Shown here one piece after another: positions 1 to 9,032 of a DNA stretch of 64,000 nucleotides. Source of the DNA: DASQFQ01 sp963730115 (lineage in GTDB: Bacteria; Actinomycetota; Thermoleophilia; Solirubrobacterales; Solirubrobacteraceae); the NCBI GenBank assembly GCA_963730115.1, contig CAVSQM010000008.1, positions 124,001-188,000 of the forward strand. Direction: 5' to 3'. Each line of letters begins with the position of its first letter. Position 1 is the first letter of the stretch. The notes beneath the pieces are model-generated. The model made no database searches and was not told the DNA's origin. It worked only from the letters and a program-made list of their open reading frames with translations. The position numbers were made by a program, and so were the translations under genes.

Positions 1-635
1 CGCACCGCCAGCCCACTGCGCTCCTCGACGCCGGAGGCGAGCGTGATCAGGGCGCTGCGGAGTCCGAACTCCTCGAGCGCGCCGGGTCGCAGCCCGCGCG
101 CGATCTCGCGGAGGTCCTCGATTCCCTGCCGCGTCGCGAGCTGCGCCTGCGCGACGGTCTCCTGCAGCCCGGGCGGGACGCTCCGGGCGAGGCCGTCGAG
201 CTGCAGGCCGACGCCGGTGAGGACCTGGCCGAGTTCGTCGTGGAGCTCGCGGGCGAGCCTGCGCCGCTCGCGCTCCTGGGCGGCCAGTGCGCGCCGGCCG
301 CTCGACAGGCGTTCGCGCTCCAGCCGGTCGAGCATCTCGTTGAACGCGCGGGCGAGGTCGGCGACCTCCGCCACCGGCCGCTCGACCGTGATGCGCCGTC
401 CGGGCTCGCCCGGCTCGACGCGGCGCATGAGGCTCGCCAGGCGCTCGAGCGGACCGAAGACGCGGCGAAGCAGCAGCACGTTGACAGCGGTCACGAGCAC
501 GATCCCGAGCGCGAGCACTGCGAGCTCGGCGATCGTCAGTGTCGCGCTCACCGTGGCGGGCGAGATCACCAGCGCGGCGGTCGCGGCCAGGAGCAGGCTG
601 GTGTTGATGGCGATGACCCGCCAGAACAGCGTCAT
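1..635 (-). CDS. NarL-family sensor histidine kinase, partial (C-terminus outside window)
   Basis: Membrane sensor kinase of a two-component system, truncated by the left window edge. Reading the minus strand from ATG at 635 gives a short N-terminus starting MTLFWRVIAIN, two hydrophobic stretches, and a HAMP-like segment (LERLASLMRRVEPGE, then AFNEMLDRLERER). The HisKA_3 phosphoacceptor box follows (RELHDELGQVLTGVGLQL, His about residue 150), and then the start of the ATPase linker. A second in-frame ATG lies at 647. I prefer 635 because it matches the start of the divergent kinase at 711, which begins MTLLWRVFATN; the two are clear paralogues. Family knowledge: such kinases autophosphorylate on His and pass phosphate to a LuxR-type regulator. 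The frame is clean over the visible part. The signal sensed is unknown, since the protein has almost no periplasmic domain. Confidence 0.85.
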   Translation of the reverse strand, partial: MTLFWRVIAINTSLLLAATAALVISPATVSATLTIAELAVLALGIVLVTAVNVLLLRRVFGPLERLASLMRRVEPGEPGRRITVERPVAEVADLARAFNEMLDRLERERLSSGRRALAAQERERRRLARELHDELGQVLTGVGLQLDGLARSVPPGLQETVAQAQLATRQGIEDLREIARGLRPGALEEFGLRSALITLASGVEERSGLAV

Positions 636-710
636 GGCCGTGAGCATGGGCTGGCCGAGGCGACGAAACCATGGGGCGAGCCGCCCACATCGCGCCATAG
701 GCTGCAAGCG

Positions 711-1674
711 ATGACGTTGCTGTGGAGGGTGTTCGCGACCAACGCCGCGGTGCTGGTGGTCGCGACGCTGGTGCTGGTGCTCACGCCGCTGACGGTGTCG
801 TTTCCCGATCGCGCTGACGGAGGCCGTGGTGGTCGCCGCGGGTCTGGCGGTGATGCTGGCGTTCGACCTCGTGCTGCTGCGGCGCGCGTTCGCGCCGCTG
901 GGGCGGCTGACGGCGTTCATGCGCGGGTCGATCCGCTGCGCGCCGGGCGAGCGGGCGCGGCTCGAGCGCGGCGGACCCGCGAGGTGGCGGAGCTCGACGC
1001 GGCGCGTTCAACGAGATGCTCGACCGGCTGGAGAGCGAGCGGCGCGACAGCGCGCGGCGGGCGCTGGCGGCGCAGGAGGACGAGCGCGCTGCGGATCGCG
1101 CGCGAGCTGCACGACGAGATCGGCCAGGCGCTGACGGCGGTGGTGCTGCAGCTCGAGCGTGCGGCGCGGCGACGCGGAGCCGCCGGTGCGCGGCGAGGTC
1201 GAGGAGGCGCGCGAGGCGGTGCGCGAGAGCCTCGAGGAGGTGCGCGAGATCGCGCGCCGGCTGCGCCCGGAGGCGCTCGACGACCTCGGGTCTCGGCAGC
1301 GCGCTCGCGGCGCTGACGCTCGACGTGTCGCGCCGGACCGGCCTGCGGGTCGAGCGCGCGCATCGACGCCGGGCTGTCCGCGCTCGACGCCGGAGGAGGA
1401 GCTCGTCGTCTACCGCGTCGCGCAGGAGGCGCTCACGAACGTGCGCGCGCCACGCCGGCGCGCGAGCGCGTGGGTCACGCTCGGCGGCCGCGACGGCCGG
1501 CGTCGCGCTGGAGGTCCGCGACGACGGCGCGGGGTTCGAGCCGGACGCCGCGGCGGGCGCCGGGCTGCGCGGGATGCGCGAGCGCGCGCTGCTGGTCGGC
1601 GCGGACGCTCGACGTCGCGTCGCGCGCGCGGAGGGGACGGCGGTGCGGTTGACGCTGCGGGCCGAGCGTCATGA
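711..1674 (+). CDS. NarL-family sensor histidine kinase (frameshifted)
   Basis: Full-length HAMP/HisKA_3/HATPase sensor kinase, readable only by joining frames. It starts at ATG 711 with a first membrane helix (FATNAAVLVVATLVLVLTPL). After a slip near 804 come a second helix, the HAMP segment, and NEMLDRLESERRDSARRAL. The H-box RIARELHDEIGQALTAVV is near 1110. The N-box ELVVYRVAQEALTN is near 1410, the DDGAGFEP loop near 1530 and GLRGMRERALLVG near 1565. At least seven apparent +1 slips occur between 804 and 1615. Every conserved motif survives, so sequence error is likelier than gene decay. It probably ends at the TGA at 1672-1674, overlapping the ATG of the response regulator. Substrate and signal are unknown. 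It is divergent from and paralogous to the kinase at 635. Confidence 0.75.
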
Positions 1675-2335
1675 CGGTGCCGTTCCCGGCCCGGCTGCTG
1701 ATCGCCGACGACCACGCGATGGTGCGCCGCGGGCTGCGGCTGGTGCTCGACGCGCGAGCCCGACCTGCGGGTGGTCGCCGAGGCGGCCGACGGCGCCGAG
1801 GCGCTCGCGCCGGGTGCGCGAGACCGAGATCGATCTCGCGGTCCTCGACGTCTCGATGCCGCGGATGACCGGGCTTGCAGGCGACGGCCGAGCTGCGCGC
1901 GGCGGCACCCGGAGCTGCGGGTGCTGATGCTCTCGATGCACGACAACGAGCAGTACCTGTTCGAGGCGCTCAAGGCGGGCGCGTCCGGCTACGTGCTCAA
2001 GACGGCGGCCGACCGCGACCTGGTCGAGGCGTGCCGCGCGGCGCTGCGCGGCGAGCCGTTCCTGTATCCGTCGGCGGTCGCCGCGCTGATCCGCGACTTC
2101 CTCGAGCGCGCGCGGACGGGCGAGGCGGTCCCGAGGAGCCGCTGACGCCGCGCGAGCTCGAGGTGGTCAAGCTCATCGCCGAGGCGCACACCAGCGCAGG
2201 AGATCGCCGAGCTGCTGCAGATCAGCCCGCAAGACCGTCGAGCGCCACCGCGAGAACGTGCTGGCCAAGCTCGGGATGCGCGACCGCGTCGAGCTCACGC
2301 GCTACGCGATCCGCCGCGGGCTCGTCGAGCCCTGA
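1671..2335 (+). CDS. NarL/LuxR-family response regulator (frameshifted)
   Basis: Cytoplasmic DNA-binding response regulator, presumed partner of the kinase just upstream, whose stop it overlaps as ATGA. The receiver domain begins ARLLIADDHAMVRRGL (acidic pair DD). The phosphoacceptor Asp is in DLAVLDVSMPRMTG and the conserved Lys in YVLKTAADRD. The C-terminal LuxR helix-turn-helix is visible as LTPRELEVVKLIAEAHTS, EIAELLQIS, KTVERHRENVLAKLGM and then RGLVEP, with TGA at 2333-2335. About six apparent single-base insertions (near 1758, 1808, 1876, 1898, 2130, 2200 and 2230) split it, but both domains are complete once frames are joined. Length is about 218 residues, normal for the family. Confidence 0.8.
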
Positions 2336-2364
2336 CGCGCTGTGGGGCGCTCGCCCCGCCGCCG

Positions 2365-2748
2365 ATGGGCAGCGCGCGCCCATGGAGCGGGCTGCGCCGC
2401 GGCCACAGCTGGTCGAGGTGCCGCGTCCTGGTGATCCTCTGGAGCGCGTCCGCGGCCACCTCACGCGCCGAGGAGGCCGACGCCTGGGTCGCGCGCGGAG
2501 GTCGCAAGCTGCTGCGCCTGCGACGGCGTCGCGGATGCCCGGCTCGCACGAGGTCGAGCGCGCCGCGCTGCGAGCACCCGGCGCACTGGCGACTGGATGC
2601 TCGAGCTCGACCTCGACGACGCGCCGCGCCGGCGCGCGCTCGCTGCGCCGCGGGCCGGTCGCGGACTGGCTGCGCGACCTGCGGCTGCTCGGCATGCGAC
2701 CGACCGTGATGCTCGTCGACGACGCCGCCCGCCGAGGCGGCGGCATGA
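2365..2748 (+). CDS. small hypothetical protein, frameshifted, coupled to the transporter
   Basis: I do not recognise a family. Joining frames gives a soluble protein of roughly 115 residues with stretches VLVILWSASAATSRAEEADA, DWMLELDLDD, and then PVADWLRDLRLLGMRPTVML. That looks like a small alpha/beta fold of the dimeric barrel kind, which is inference only. One apparent extra C near 2730 separates this frame from a TGA that would overlap the transporter ATG at 2745 as ATGA, which argues for a real translationally coupled gene. The start is uncertain: ATG 2365 is used, but a GTG or ATG further in is possible. Several internal slips make residue-level reading unreliable. Confidence 0.4.
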
Positions 2749-4014
2749 CGCTCGCCGATCGTCGTCTTCGTCGCCGCGCTCGGCGGTGATCGCGAGCGAG
2801 CGCGTCGACCGCACCAAGGTCGCGCTGGCCGGCGCGCGCTGCTCGTGCTGCTCACGCAGACGATCGAGCAGGAGCAGGCGATCGAGGCGATCGACTGGAA
2901 CACGCTCGGCCTGCTGGTCGGGATGATGCTGATGGTCAAGATCACCGAGACGACCGGCGTCTACACGTGGCTGGCGATCCGCGCCGGCCAGCTCTCGCGC
3001 GGCCGCCCGCTCGCCGTCGTGCTCGCGCTCGTCGGTGACGACCGCGCGTGCTGTCGGCGTTCCTGGACAACCTCACGACGGTGCTGCTGATGGTGCCGAT
3101 CACGTTCCTGCTCGCCGACGCGCTCGACATCGACCCGATCCCGCTGGTGATCATCGAGATCATCGTCTCGAACATCGGCGGCACCGCGACGCTGATCGGC
3201 GACCCGCCGAACATCCTGATCGCCGGCGCCACCGACCTCTCGCTTCACCGACTTCATCGTCAACCTCGCGCCGATCGCGGCGCTGACGCTTCGTCGTCGT
3301 GACCGGCGGCCTGTACCTGGGTGTACCGCCGCAGGCTGCAGGTCGCGCCCGAGGCGCGCAAGCGCGTGATGGAGCTCGACGCGCGCCGCTCGATCGAGGA
3401 CACGGACGAGCTCAAGCGCACCGTGCCGGTCCTGATCGGCTCGATCCTGCTCTTCTTCGCCCACCAGCCGCTGCACCTCGAGCCCGCCACCGTCGCGCTG
3501 GCCGGCGCGACCGTGATGCTGCTCGTCAGCCGCGCAGTCGCTGGAGAAGTCGCTGGCCGGGATCGAGTGGCCGACGCTGTTCTTCTTCATCGGCCTGTTC
3601 GTGATGGTCGGCGCGCTCGAGGAGACCGGCGCGATCGACGAGGTCGCCGACGGCATCGCCGACCTCACCGACGGCAACCGCACCGCCGAGCTGCTCGGCA
3701 TCACCTGGGCGTCGGCGATCGGCTCGGGCATCGTCGACAACATCCCCTTCACCGCCGCGATGATCCCCGTCGTCGAGCAGCTCCAGGAGGGCGACGGCGG
3801 CGACGACGCCTACTGGTGGGCGCTCGTCGCTCGGCGCCTGCTTCGGCGGCAACGCCACGCTCGATCGCCGCCGCCGCCAACGTCGCCGCCGCCGGCATGG
3901 CCGCCCGCGCCGGCCGGCCGATCGGCTTCGTCGACGTTCCTCAAGATCGGCCTGCCCGCCACGCTCGTCTCGCTCGTCCTCGCCACCGCCTACATCGCCG
4001 TGAGGTACCTGTGA
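2745..4014 (+). CDS. ArsB/NhaD-family ion transporter (frameshifted)
   Basis: Polytopic inner-membrane carrier of the ion transporter superfamily (ArsB/NhaD, human P-protein type), expected to exchange an anion or Na+ against H+. It starts at ATG 2745 with a hydrophobic helix (IVVFVAALAVIASERVDR), then GLLVGMMLMVKI. The first half-repeat core is SAFLDNLTTVLLMVPITF, followed by the hallmark IVSNIGGTATLIGDPPNI. The second half carries GLFVMVGALEETGAID, GIVDNIPFTAAMIPVV and GACFGGNATLI. The two inverted DN...T and GG.ATLIG motifs are diagnostic of the family. About eight apparent +1 insertions interrupt the frame between 2757 and 3936. The stop at 4012-4014 overlaps the GTG of the CBS gene. Arsenite versus Na+ specificity cannot be read from sequence. 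Confidence 0.82.
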
Positions 4015-4495
4015 GCCCCAGCACCCTGACCGACCCGCTGCTCCGCGAGGTCCCGACCCTCGCCGCCGTCCGACCCGCTCGAGCGACGCCGTTCGCGCGC
4101 GTGCTCGACAGCGGCCTGCCCGCGCTCCCCGTCGTCGACGACGACGGCGCGCTACTGCGGCATCTTCGGCGAGCGCGAGTTCATCACCGCCGCTCTTCCC
4201 CGGCTACCTCGGCGAGCTCAAGCACGCCGGCTTCGTCCCGCGCTCGCTCGAGAGCGCGCTCGAGAAGCGCGCCGGCTGCGCGTCGAACCCGTCCGCGACT
4301 GGATGAACACCGAGCACGTCGACGTCGGCACCGACTTCTCCGACGCCCAGGTCGCCGAGATCTTCCTCCACCACCGCGTGCTGCTCGTCCCCGTCGTCGA
4401 GGACCGGCGCGTCATCGGCGTCATCACCCGCAACGACTTCTTCAAGCGCGCTCGCGGAGCGCGTGCTCGAGGCGCCGCCGGGCTCTGCGCAGTAG
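4011..4495 (+). CDS. CBS-pair domain protein coupled to the transporter (frameshifted)
   Basis: Soluble protein of about 160 residues with two CBS motifs, the adenosyl-ligand sensing module. The first spans SGLPALPVVDDDGAL and the second HRVLLVPVVEDRRVIGVITR, followed by NDFFK. It starts at GTG 4011, overlapping the transporter stop as GTGA, and ends at TAG 4493-4495. Coupling to a membrane carrier suggests it gates or regulates that carrier, as CBS domains do in several transporters; this is inference. Apparent insertions near 4075, 4157, 4195, 4265 and 4450 break the frame, but both CBS halves are complete after joining. Confidence 0.7.
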
Positions 4496-5354
4496 CCGAC
4501 GCGAGGACCGCATCGGGCGACGGGCAGACCATGACCGGGCACCGTGCGCGACGCAGCAGGCGCGTCGCCGGCGAGCGCCTGAACCCGCTCGCCGGGGAGA
4601 TCGAGTGTGGCCGTCCGACCGCGACAAACGCTGGTTCCTCAGCGCCGGCGAGCTGGGCGAGATGTCGGCCCACCGAGCCGGAGAGCACGCGTGTGCGGCA
4701 GACTCGGGGGGCGACGGGCGCGATCGCGGAGGCGATGTCGTCGAGCATCCGCCGCCCGTCGGCCAGCCGCTCCGCCTCGGTGGCCAAGAGCGCCGGATGG
4801 GGCATGCCGACAGCGGTGGCCGGCAAGCGCCGCGGCGGCACGACGTGAGCGAGCAGCAACGGCCGTCCCAGCTCGCGAGCCCAGCATGCGGCCGTGGCAG
4901 CACAGGGCAAGTCGCGGGCGTCGCGGACGGCGCACACCACCGAGCCGGCGCCGAAGGACGCGACGCCGTCCTTGATCGCTCTGCGCGGCACGACGAGCAC
5001 AGGTGCCGCCGCGGACCGCGTGACCGTGTCGGTCACGCTGCCCCAGAGCGCCTGACGCACCACCCCGCGGTCGCGGGGTCCGATCACCAGCAGTCGCGCC
5101 CGTCGGCTCGCTTCGATCAGGCGCGCTTCGGGATCGCCGATCTCCACCCGGAGCAGGACATCGGGTCCAAGCTCTTGCCCTAGCCCATCCTGCAGCGTCC
5201 GAGCGCGGGCGAGTAGCACGGCATCAGGACGCGCGCTGCTCGCGTGCAGGACCTCGAACGGCAGCTCGACCCGCCGGGCGATCTCGCGCGCGAGCACCGC
5301 GGCCGCGAACGCGGCCGGGGACCCATCGATGCCGCAGACAACCTGGGGTCTCAT
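4218..5354 (-). CDS. tandem universal stress protein (UspA x2)
   Basis: Cytoplasmic stress protein with two UspA folds. It starts at ATG 5354, preceded by a GAAAGCGA-like purine run, as MRPQVVCGIDGSPA (strand 1, with Asp for ATP binding). The first domain ends with the nucleotide loop VIGPRDRGVVRQALWGSVTD, matching the G-2X-G-9X-G(S/T) signature of ATP-binding Usp proteins. The second domain runs from GAGSVVCAVRDARDLP to the weaker loop VAVGRPHSISPASGFRRSPA and RCPVMVCPSP. Tandem Usp proteins normally stop here, near 4500. This frame stays open to 4218, running antisense through the CBS gene, so the last 90 or so codons are suspect and a missed frameshift is likely. Confidence 0.75.
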   Translation of the reverse strand: MRPQVVCGIDGSPAAFAAAVLAREIARRVELPFEVLHASSARPDAVLLARARTLQDGLGQELGPDVLLRVEIGDPEARLIEASRRARLLVIGPRDRGVVRQALWGSVTDTVTRSAAAPVLVVPRRAIKDGVASFGAGSVVCAVRDARDLPCAATAACWARELGRPLLLAHVVPPRRLPATAVGMPHPALLATEAERLADGRRMLDDIASAIAPVAPRVCRTRVLSGSVGRHLAQLAGAEEPAFVAVGRPHSISPASGFRRSPATRLLRRARCPVMVCPSPDAVLASATAQSPAAPRARAPRARLKKSLRVMTPMTRRSSTTGTSSTRWWRKISATWASEKSVPTSTCSVFIQSRTGSTRSRRASRARSRASAGRSRRA

Positions 5355-5517
5355 GCTCGCTTTCGACGTTCGGCAAGACGGCCCGCCCGCCGGCGGGCAG
5401 GGACGCGACGGGCGGGCACCGAGATGGCCAGAAGCCACACGGTCTCCCTGAACACTGCGGCCCCGACCGTCCCAGGCCAATGGGGGCTGCTCCCCACACG
5501 GGTTCCCGACGCCGGGC

Positions 5518-6189
5518 TCACGACATCAGCAGGTAGCGAGCCCGACCGAGCTCCCGCTTCAGCTGCCCTGGCTCGGTGCCGTACAGCGCGGAGATAGGCG
5601 AGGAGATCAGCAGCTCCAGAAGCGCCACCCCGCGGGTCGACACATCGTCGCGCGGGAGCTGCTGCGCGAGCTCGTGCAGCAGCGGACGCACCGGCCCCAC
5701 AACGCGCGCGTCGAGTGGCGGGCGGGCGCTGAGCGGATGAGCGCCGAACGGCTGCGGCCGGGCGAGCTCCTCGATCGTTCGCGCCAGTCGCACTCGGTTT
5801 CGCGGCCTGGCAAGTCTGCCGCGCTCTCGAGCGACCGCGTCCAGGGGGAGATCCTCACGTCCAGCCGCGATCAGCGTCACGCACTCCAGCCGTCGACTCT
5901 GCTCGAGCAGGAAGAGCCGACAGCCGAGCACGACCTCGAACGCCACAGCGCCGAAGACCACCGCCATGCCCGGCGGTCCCTCCAACGACCAGAGTGCCAA
6001 GCCGGCCGCGTGCGCGGCCGCGACCACGACAAGCTGGTCGCCGAGCATCTCGATCCGACCGAGCACCGCCACGAGCGGATGGCCCTCGCCAAGCAACACG
6101 GCCGCCGCTCGGCCGGTCCGAGCGTCGCAGCGCACGGCACCCGGAGGGTGAGCGAGGCGCTGGGAGGAGGGAAAACGCATGGCCGACAC
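5518..6189 (-). CDS. hypothetical membrane-associated protein
   Basis: I do not recognise the family. The reading frame opens at GTG 6189, or ATG 6180 (MRFPSSQR). It has two hydrophobic stretches around residues 45-95 (DQLVVVAAAHAAGLALW and MAVVFGAVAFEVVLGC), then a basic, Arg/Leu-rich C-terminal half without obvious motifs, ending GRARYLLMS. Codon GC3 bias fits coding. The positions and spacing of the two hydrophobic stretches suggest a small two-helix membrane anchor with a cytoplasmic tail, which is inference only. It lies alone between the stress protein and an NhaA remnant in the same orientation, so function cannot be drawn from context. Confidence 0.45.
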   Translation of the reverse strand: MSAMRFPSSQRLAHPPGAVRCDARTGRAAAVLLGEGHPLVAVLGRIEMLGDQLVVVAAAHAAGLALWSLEGPPGMAVVFGAVAFEVVLGCRLFLLEQSRRLECVTLIAAGREDLPLDAVARERGRLARPRNRVRLARTIEELARPQPFGAHPLSARPPLDARVVGPVRPLLHELAQQLPRDDVSTRGVALLELLISSPISALYGTEPGQLKRELGRARYLLMS

Positions 6190-6238
6190 CAGCCGACCAG
6201 ACTTCCCGGCGCACCTGGCTAAAGCGTACTCCTCGCGG

Positions 6239-6589
6239 TCACTCGTGGCGAGGTCGTCGCCGCAACAAAACGACAGCGATCAGCGACGCAAGCACCGACG
6301 CAACGAGCACGGCGGCCTCCGAGCGCTCCTCGGCTTCGACGTCGCTGAACGCCAAGCGTGAGATGAGCAAGCTCACGATGTAGCCGATCGCGCCGAGCAT
6401 CGCCACGGGGAACACGTCCCCCCAGGTCACGCTGTCGGGCAGCGTGCCCAGCCGCAGCCGTACCGCGAGGCGCGCCCCTCGGCTGATCTCCTTGACGAAA
6501 TCTTGATGGCCGCGCGCTGAATCCACACAGCATCTTGACGGCGGCGAGCAGAGGCTGAGGCGATGGTCGCACTCGCCCACCTCGGGCAT
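6239..6589 (-). pseudogene. NhaA Na+/H+ antiporter, C-terminal remnant
   Basis: The last 80-90 residues resemble the C-terminus of NhaA: LAVRLRLGTLPDSVTWGDVF, then AMLGAIGYIVSLLISRLAF (the family's G-x-G-F/Y-TVSLLI helix), then a final helix VLVASVLASLIAVVLLRRR. A full NhaA has about 380-430 residues and 12 helices; only the last two remain. Upstream on this strand the frame loses all similarity before about 6510, and at 6607 the divergent permease begins, so the 5' three quarters are missing. The upstream part of the open frame has no helix and looks non-native. The fragment cannot transport and is most likely a recombination leftover. Confidence 0.65.
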
Positions 6590-6606
6590 CTCTAGCGGTC
6601 GCGGCG

Positions 6607-7588
6607 ATGGCTCGGCGCCGACTGGAAGGCCTCGAGCGGGTGCTGGGGGTCAACGCGCTCTTCGCGACGGCGTACGGCAACGTCGGGTCGTCGATCTATT
6701 ACGCGCTCGGTCTTGTCGCGTCGTTTGCCCTCGGACTCACCCCAGTGGTCTTCGTGATCACCGGGATCTTCTTCTTCTGCACCGCGGCGACCTATGCCGA
6801 GGCCACGGCGATGTACCCGGAGGCCGGCGGCTCCTCGAGCTTCGCGCGGCGCGCGTTCAACGAGTTCGTCTCCTTCTTCGCAGCGTGGGCGCAGATGCTC
6901 AACTACACGATCACGGTCGCCATCTCGGCCTTCTTCGTGCCCCACTACCTCGGCGGACTGTTCTGGGAACCGCTGCGGTCGGCGCCCGGTGACATCATCT
7001 TCGGCGCCGGCGTGATCGCCGTCCTGGCGGCGGTCAACGTCGTCGGCATCAAGGAGTCGGCCGGCGTCAACATCCTGCTCGCGGTCGTCGACTTCCTCGA
7101 CGCAGCTGCTGCTCGTCCTCGTCGGCGCGCTCCTCGTGCTCTCGCCCGACACGCTGGTCGACAACGTGCACCTCGGGGTCGCCCCGACGTGGAAGGACTT
7201 TCTGCTCGCGATCCCGATCGGGATGATCGCCTACACGGGAATCGAGACCGTGTCCAACATGGCCGAAGAGGCCAAGGACGCCGCGGCGACGATTCCCGGC
7301 GCGATCAGTCGCGTCCGGATTGCGGTCTACGCGATCTACTTCACGCTTCCGGCCGTCGCCCTCTCGGCGCTCCCTGTCCAGCGCGATCCCAGCACCGGCG
7401 AGTACTACACGCTGCTCGGCCTGCCGGAGGAGAAGGGCGGCTTCGCCGGCGACCCGATTCTTGGCGTCGTCAAGCAGATCGATCTCGGCCCGTTGCAGTC
7501 CGCGGGCGAGCTCTATGTCGGCGTGCTCGCCGCGCGCGTACCCGACTCATCGCCGGGGCGCTCGCCGCCCCCGCCGCGCACGCGGTGA
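6607..7588 (+). pseudogene. APC-family amino acid permease, C-terminally truncated
   Basis: Amino acid/polyamine/organocation permease. It starts at ATG 6607 and shows the family N-terminus (GLERVLGVNALFATAYGNVG, helix 1 with a broken-helix GN-G motif). It continues through VTGIFFFCTAATYAEATAMY-like helices, SSSFARRAFNEFVSFFAAW, VNVVGIKESAGVN, and helix 6 with IPIGMIAYTGIETVSNMAEE. One apparent inserted base near 7103 separates two clean frames. After ELYVGVLAA (near 7535) similarity stops: the expected next helices (residue 320 onward of about 500) are replaced by Arg/Pro-rich sequence ending at TGA 7586-7588. About eight of twelve helices remain, so this is probably non-functional or chimeric at a rearrangement junction. 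Confidence 0.6.
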
Positions 7589-8330
7589 GGAGCTGCTGCG
7601 GATCGAGCAGCCGCCATCCGCCCGGTCGCCGCGCGCCGCCGGCCACCCAGACGGCGCCATCTCCGACGGCGACCGACATGCGAGCGGCCCGCCATCCCGA
7701 GGGCGAAATCCCGCGTGGCTGCGAGATTCTCTAGTCGATGGTGCACTGGCGACACGAACTTCCTGCACCACGCGTGGTTGTCGTGACGTCCGCGGTATGA
7801 GTCGGAAGCGCCGAACTCGGCTTCGCCAGCGTGATCTCAGGCGCTTGCGGCGCGTCGATGATCGGAGTGACAGCCGGGCCGAACGTGGCGCCATCTCCTT
7901 TTTGTCTCCTTTCCTTGAGGCACCTCGAGGGTTTGGGACGCCTCTTCGCGCGACGGCCGGCGCGCGAACTTCGATGGCGCGCGGCGCACGCGGTGTCCAT
8001 GACGCCGGCGTACGAGTCGAGTCGTTGTGGCGCCGGTCTGCGGCGTGACGCCCGCCATCAGGCGAGGCGAGGCAATTGGCGTTCTCATGGCGACCGGTTA
8101 ACTCCGGAGCGAGCGTCTCGCGCGCCGCGTCACGTACGCCTAGTCATCGTCCGTCGCGGGCGTGTGTGGGACGGCCGAGGACACGCTCGCATCCGGGCCG
8201 GAAGCAGCAGTCGCCCCGGACACTTGTGCGTGCGGGACTCGACAGCTGAACGCGACCGATGACTTCACGCCATTGCGGAGCCCTTTATGCCGCCCAGCCG
8301 CCGGCTGCTCGGGTGAGCGCGCTCGCGCAC
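7589..8330. other. no recognisable gene (about 740 bp)
   Basis: All six frames contain short Arg-rich translations with no family resemblance. Base composition is visibly less GC-rich around 7840-8110 than in neighbouring genes, and third-position GC bias is lost. On the minus strand near 7670-7630 a short stretch reads SVAVGDGAVWVAGG, like one blade of the beta-propeller repeats found in the protein at 10168. It may be a tiny leftover of a related gene, but it is too short to call. Together with the truncated permease and the NhaA remnant, the region looks like decayed or recombined DNA. Confidence 0.5.
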
Positions 8331-8355
8331 GGAGGCCCGCCGGTGGCGGGCCTCC
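8331..8355 (-). terminator. hairpin terminator of the 8379-9032 gene
   Basis: Perfect 11-bp inverted repeat: GGAGGCCCGCC at 8331-8341 pairs with GGCGGGCCTCC at 8345-8355 around a 3-base loop. It lies 24 bases past the stop of the leftward gene ending at 8379. There is no long T-run, as is usual for terminators in very GC-rich actinobacteria. Confidence 0.65.
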
Positions 8356-8378
8356 GATGCGCGGGATCAGCCGGACTG

Positions 8379-9032
8379 CTAACGCCGCACGTCGAGCACC
8401 GCTGCCGTGAACGAGAACGGATCCCCGAACTCCGGGTTGACGATCTCCATCGTGACGGTGTGCAGCCCAGGGCGCAGTCCGTGCACGACCGCTGCCCACG
8501 CATGCGCCACGAACGTCGCGGGTCCCGCCGGCAGGCCGAAGAAGTTGTCGGCCGGCAACCGCACCCACCGCTGGGGCGAGACCTCCTCGAACCGTCGCCG
8601 GACGATGTTGACCGCCTCAGCGCCGTCCACCGAGACGTTGATCTCCTCGAAGCCCCGGTCAAACTCCACGGCGCACCGGCGCTGCTGCGCCGCGGTCTCC
8701 AGGTCCGGACCTTCGACGTTGGCGCAGAAGCTGCCGCTGAAGACGAGCAGCCGGGTGCGTGGCGTGACGGTGCAGGTCGGGGCCCCGGCGTCCCCGCCGA
8801 CCGCGGCGATGACGTTGCGGGCGAGCGTGTTGCAGACCCCGTTGGGGGGATGGCCGGTGCTGCTCAGCCTCAGCGTCTGCACCCACGCCTCTCCCAGCAG
8901 CTCGCCGCCGGAGAGGCCGCCGCCGCGCGCGGGTGAGACGACCGCGTCGCTCCCCCCGTGTGCGCTTGCGGTCGACGCCGCGCACAGCGCGACAGCCAGT
9001 GCGGACAGGACGGTATGTCGGAGATGTCTCAT
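8379..9032 (-). CDS. secreted hypothetical protein
   Basis: Exported protein of 217 residues of unknown family. It starts at ATG 9032, overlapping the upstream stop as ATGA. A classical signal peptide (MRHLRHTVLSALAVALCAAS, cut near ASAHG) is followed by a mature chain. Four or more Cys (in NGVCNTLARN, PTCTVTP, SFCANVEGPD and RRCAVEFD) could form disulfides. The C-terminal part, GLRPGLHTVTMEIVN, then FSFTAAVLDVRR, reads like a beta-sandwich edge. It is coupled to the small membrane protein and lies downstream of the Crp/Fnr gene in the same direction. A role beside the receptor-cyclase module is inference from position only. Confidence 0.6.
   Translation of the reverse strand: MRHLRHTVLSALAVALCAASTASAHGGSDAVVSPARGGGLSGGELLGEAWVQTLRLSSTGHPPNGVCNTLARNVIAAVGGDAGAPTCTVTPRTRLLVFSGSFCANVEGPDLETAAQQRRCAVEFDRGFEEINVSVDGAEAVNIVRRRFEEVSPQRWVRLPADNFFGLPAGPATFVAHAWAAVVHGLRPGLHTVTMEIVNPEFGDPFSFTAAVLDVRR

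Noticed and set aside
2344..2357. GGGGCG-CT-CGCCCC as a terminator after the response regulator
   Set aside because: The loop is only two bases and the region lies within a possible coupled gene, so the support is too weak.
6592..7164. Minus-strand frame opposite the APC permease
   Set aside because: Asp/Arg/Gly-rich shadow. The plus strand encodes clear membrane helices.
7550..7690. Minus-strand stretch with SVAVGDGAVWVAGG
   Set aside because: Looks like one beta-propeller blade, but no second repeat, start or domain surrounds it. Recorded only as a possible relic.
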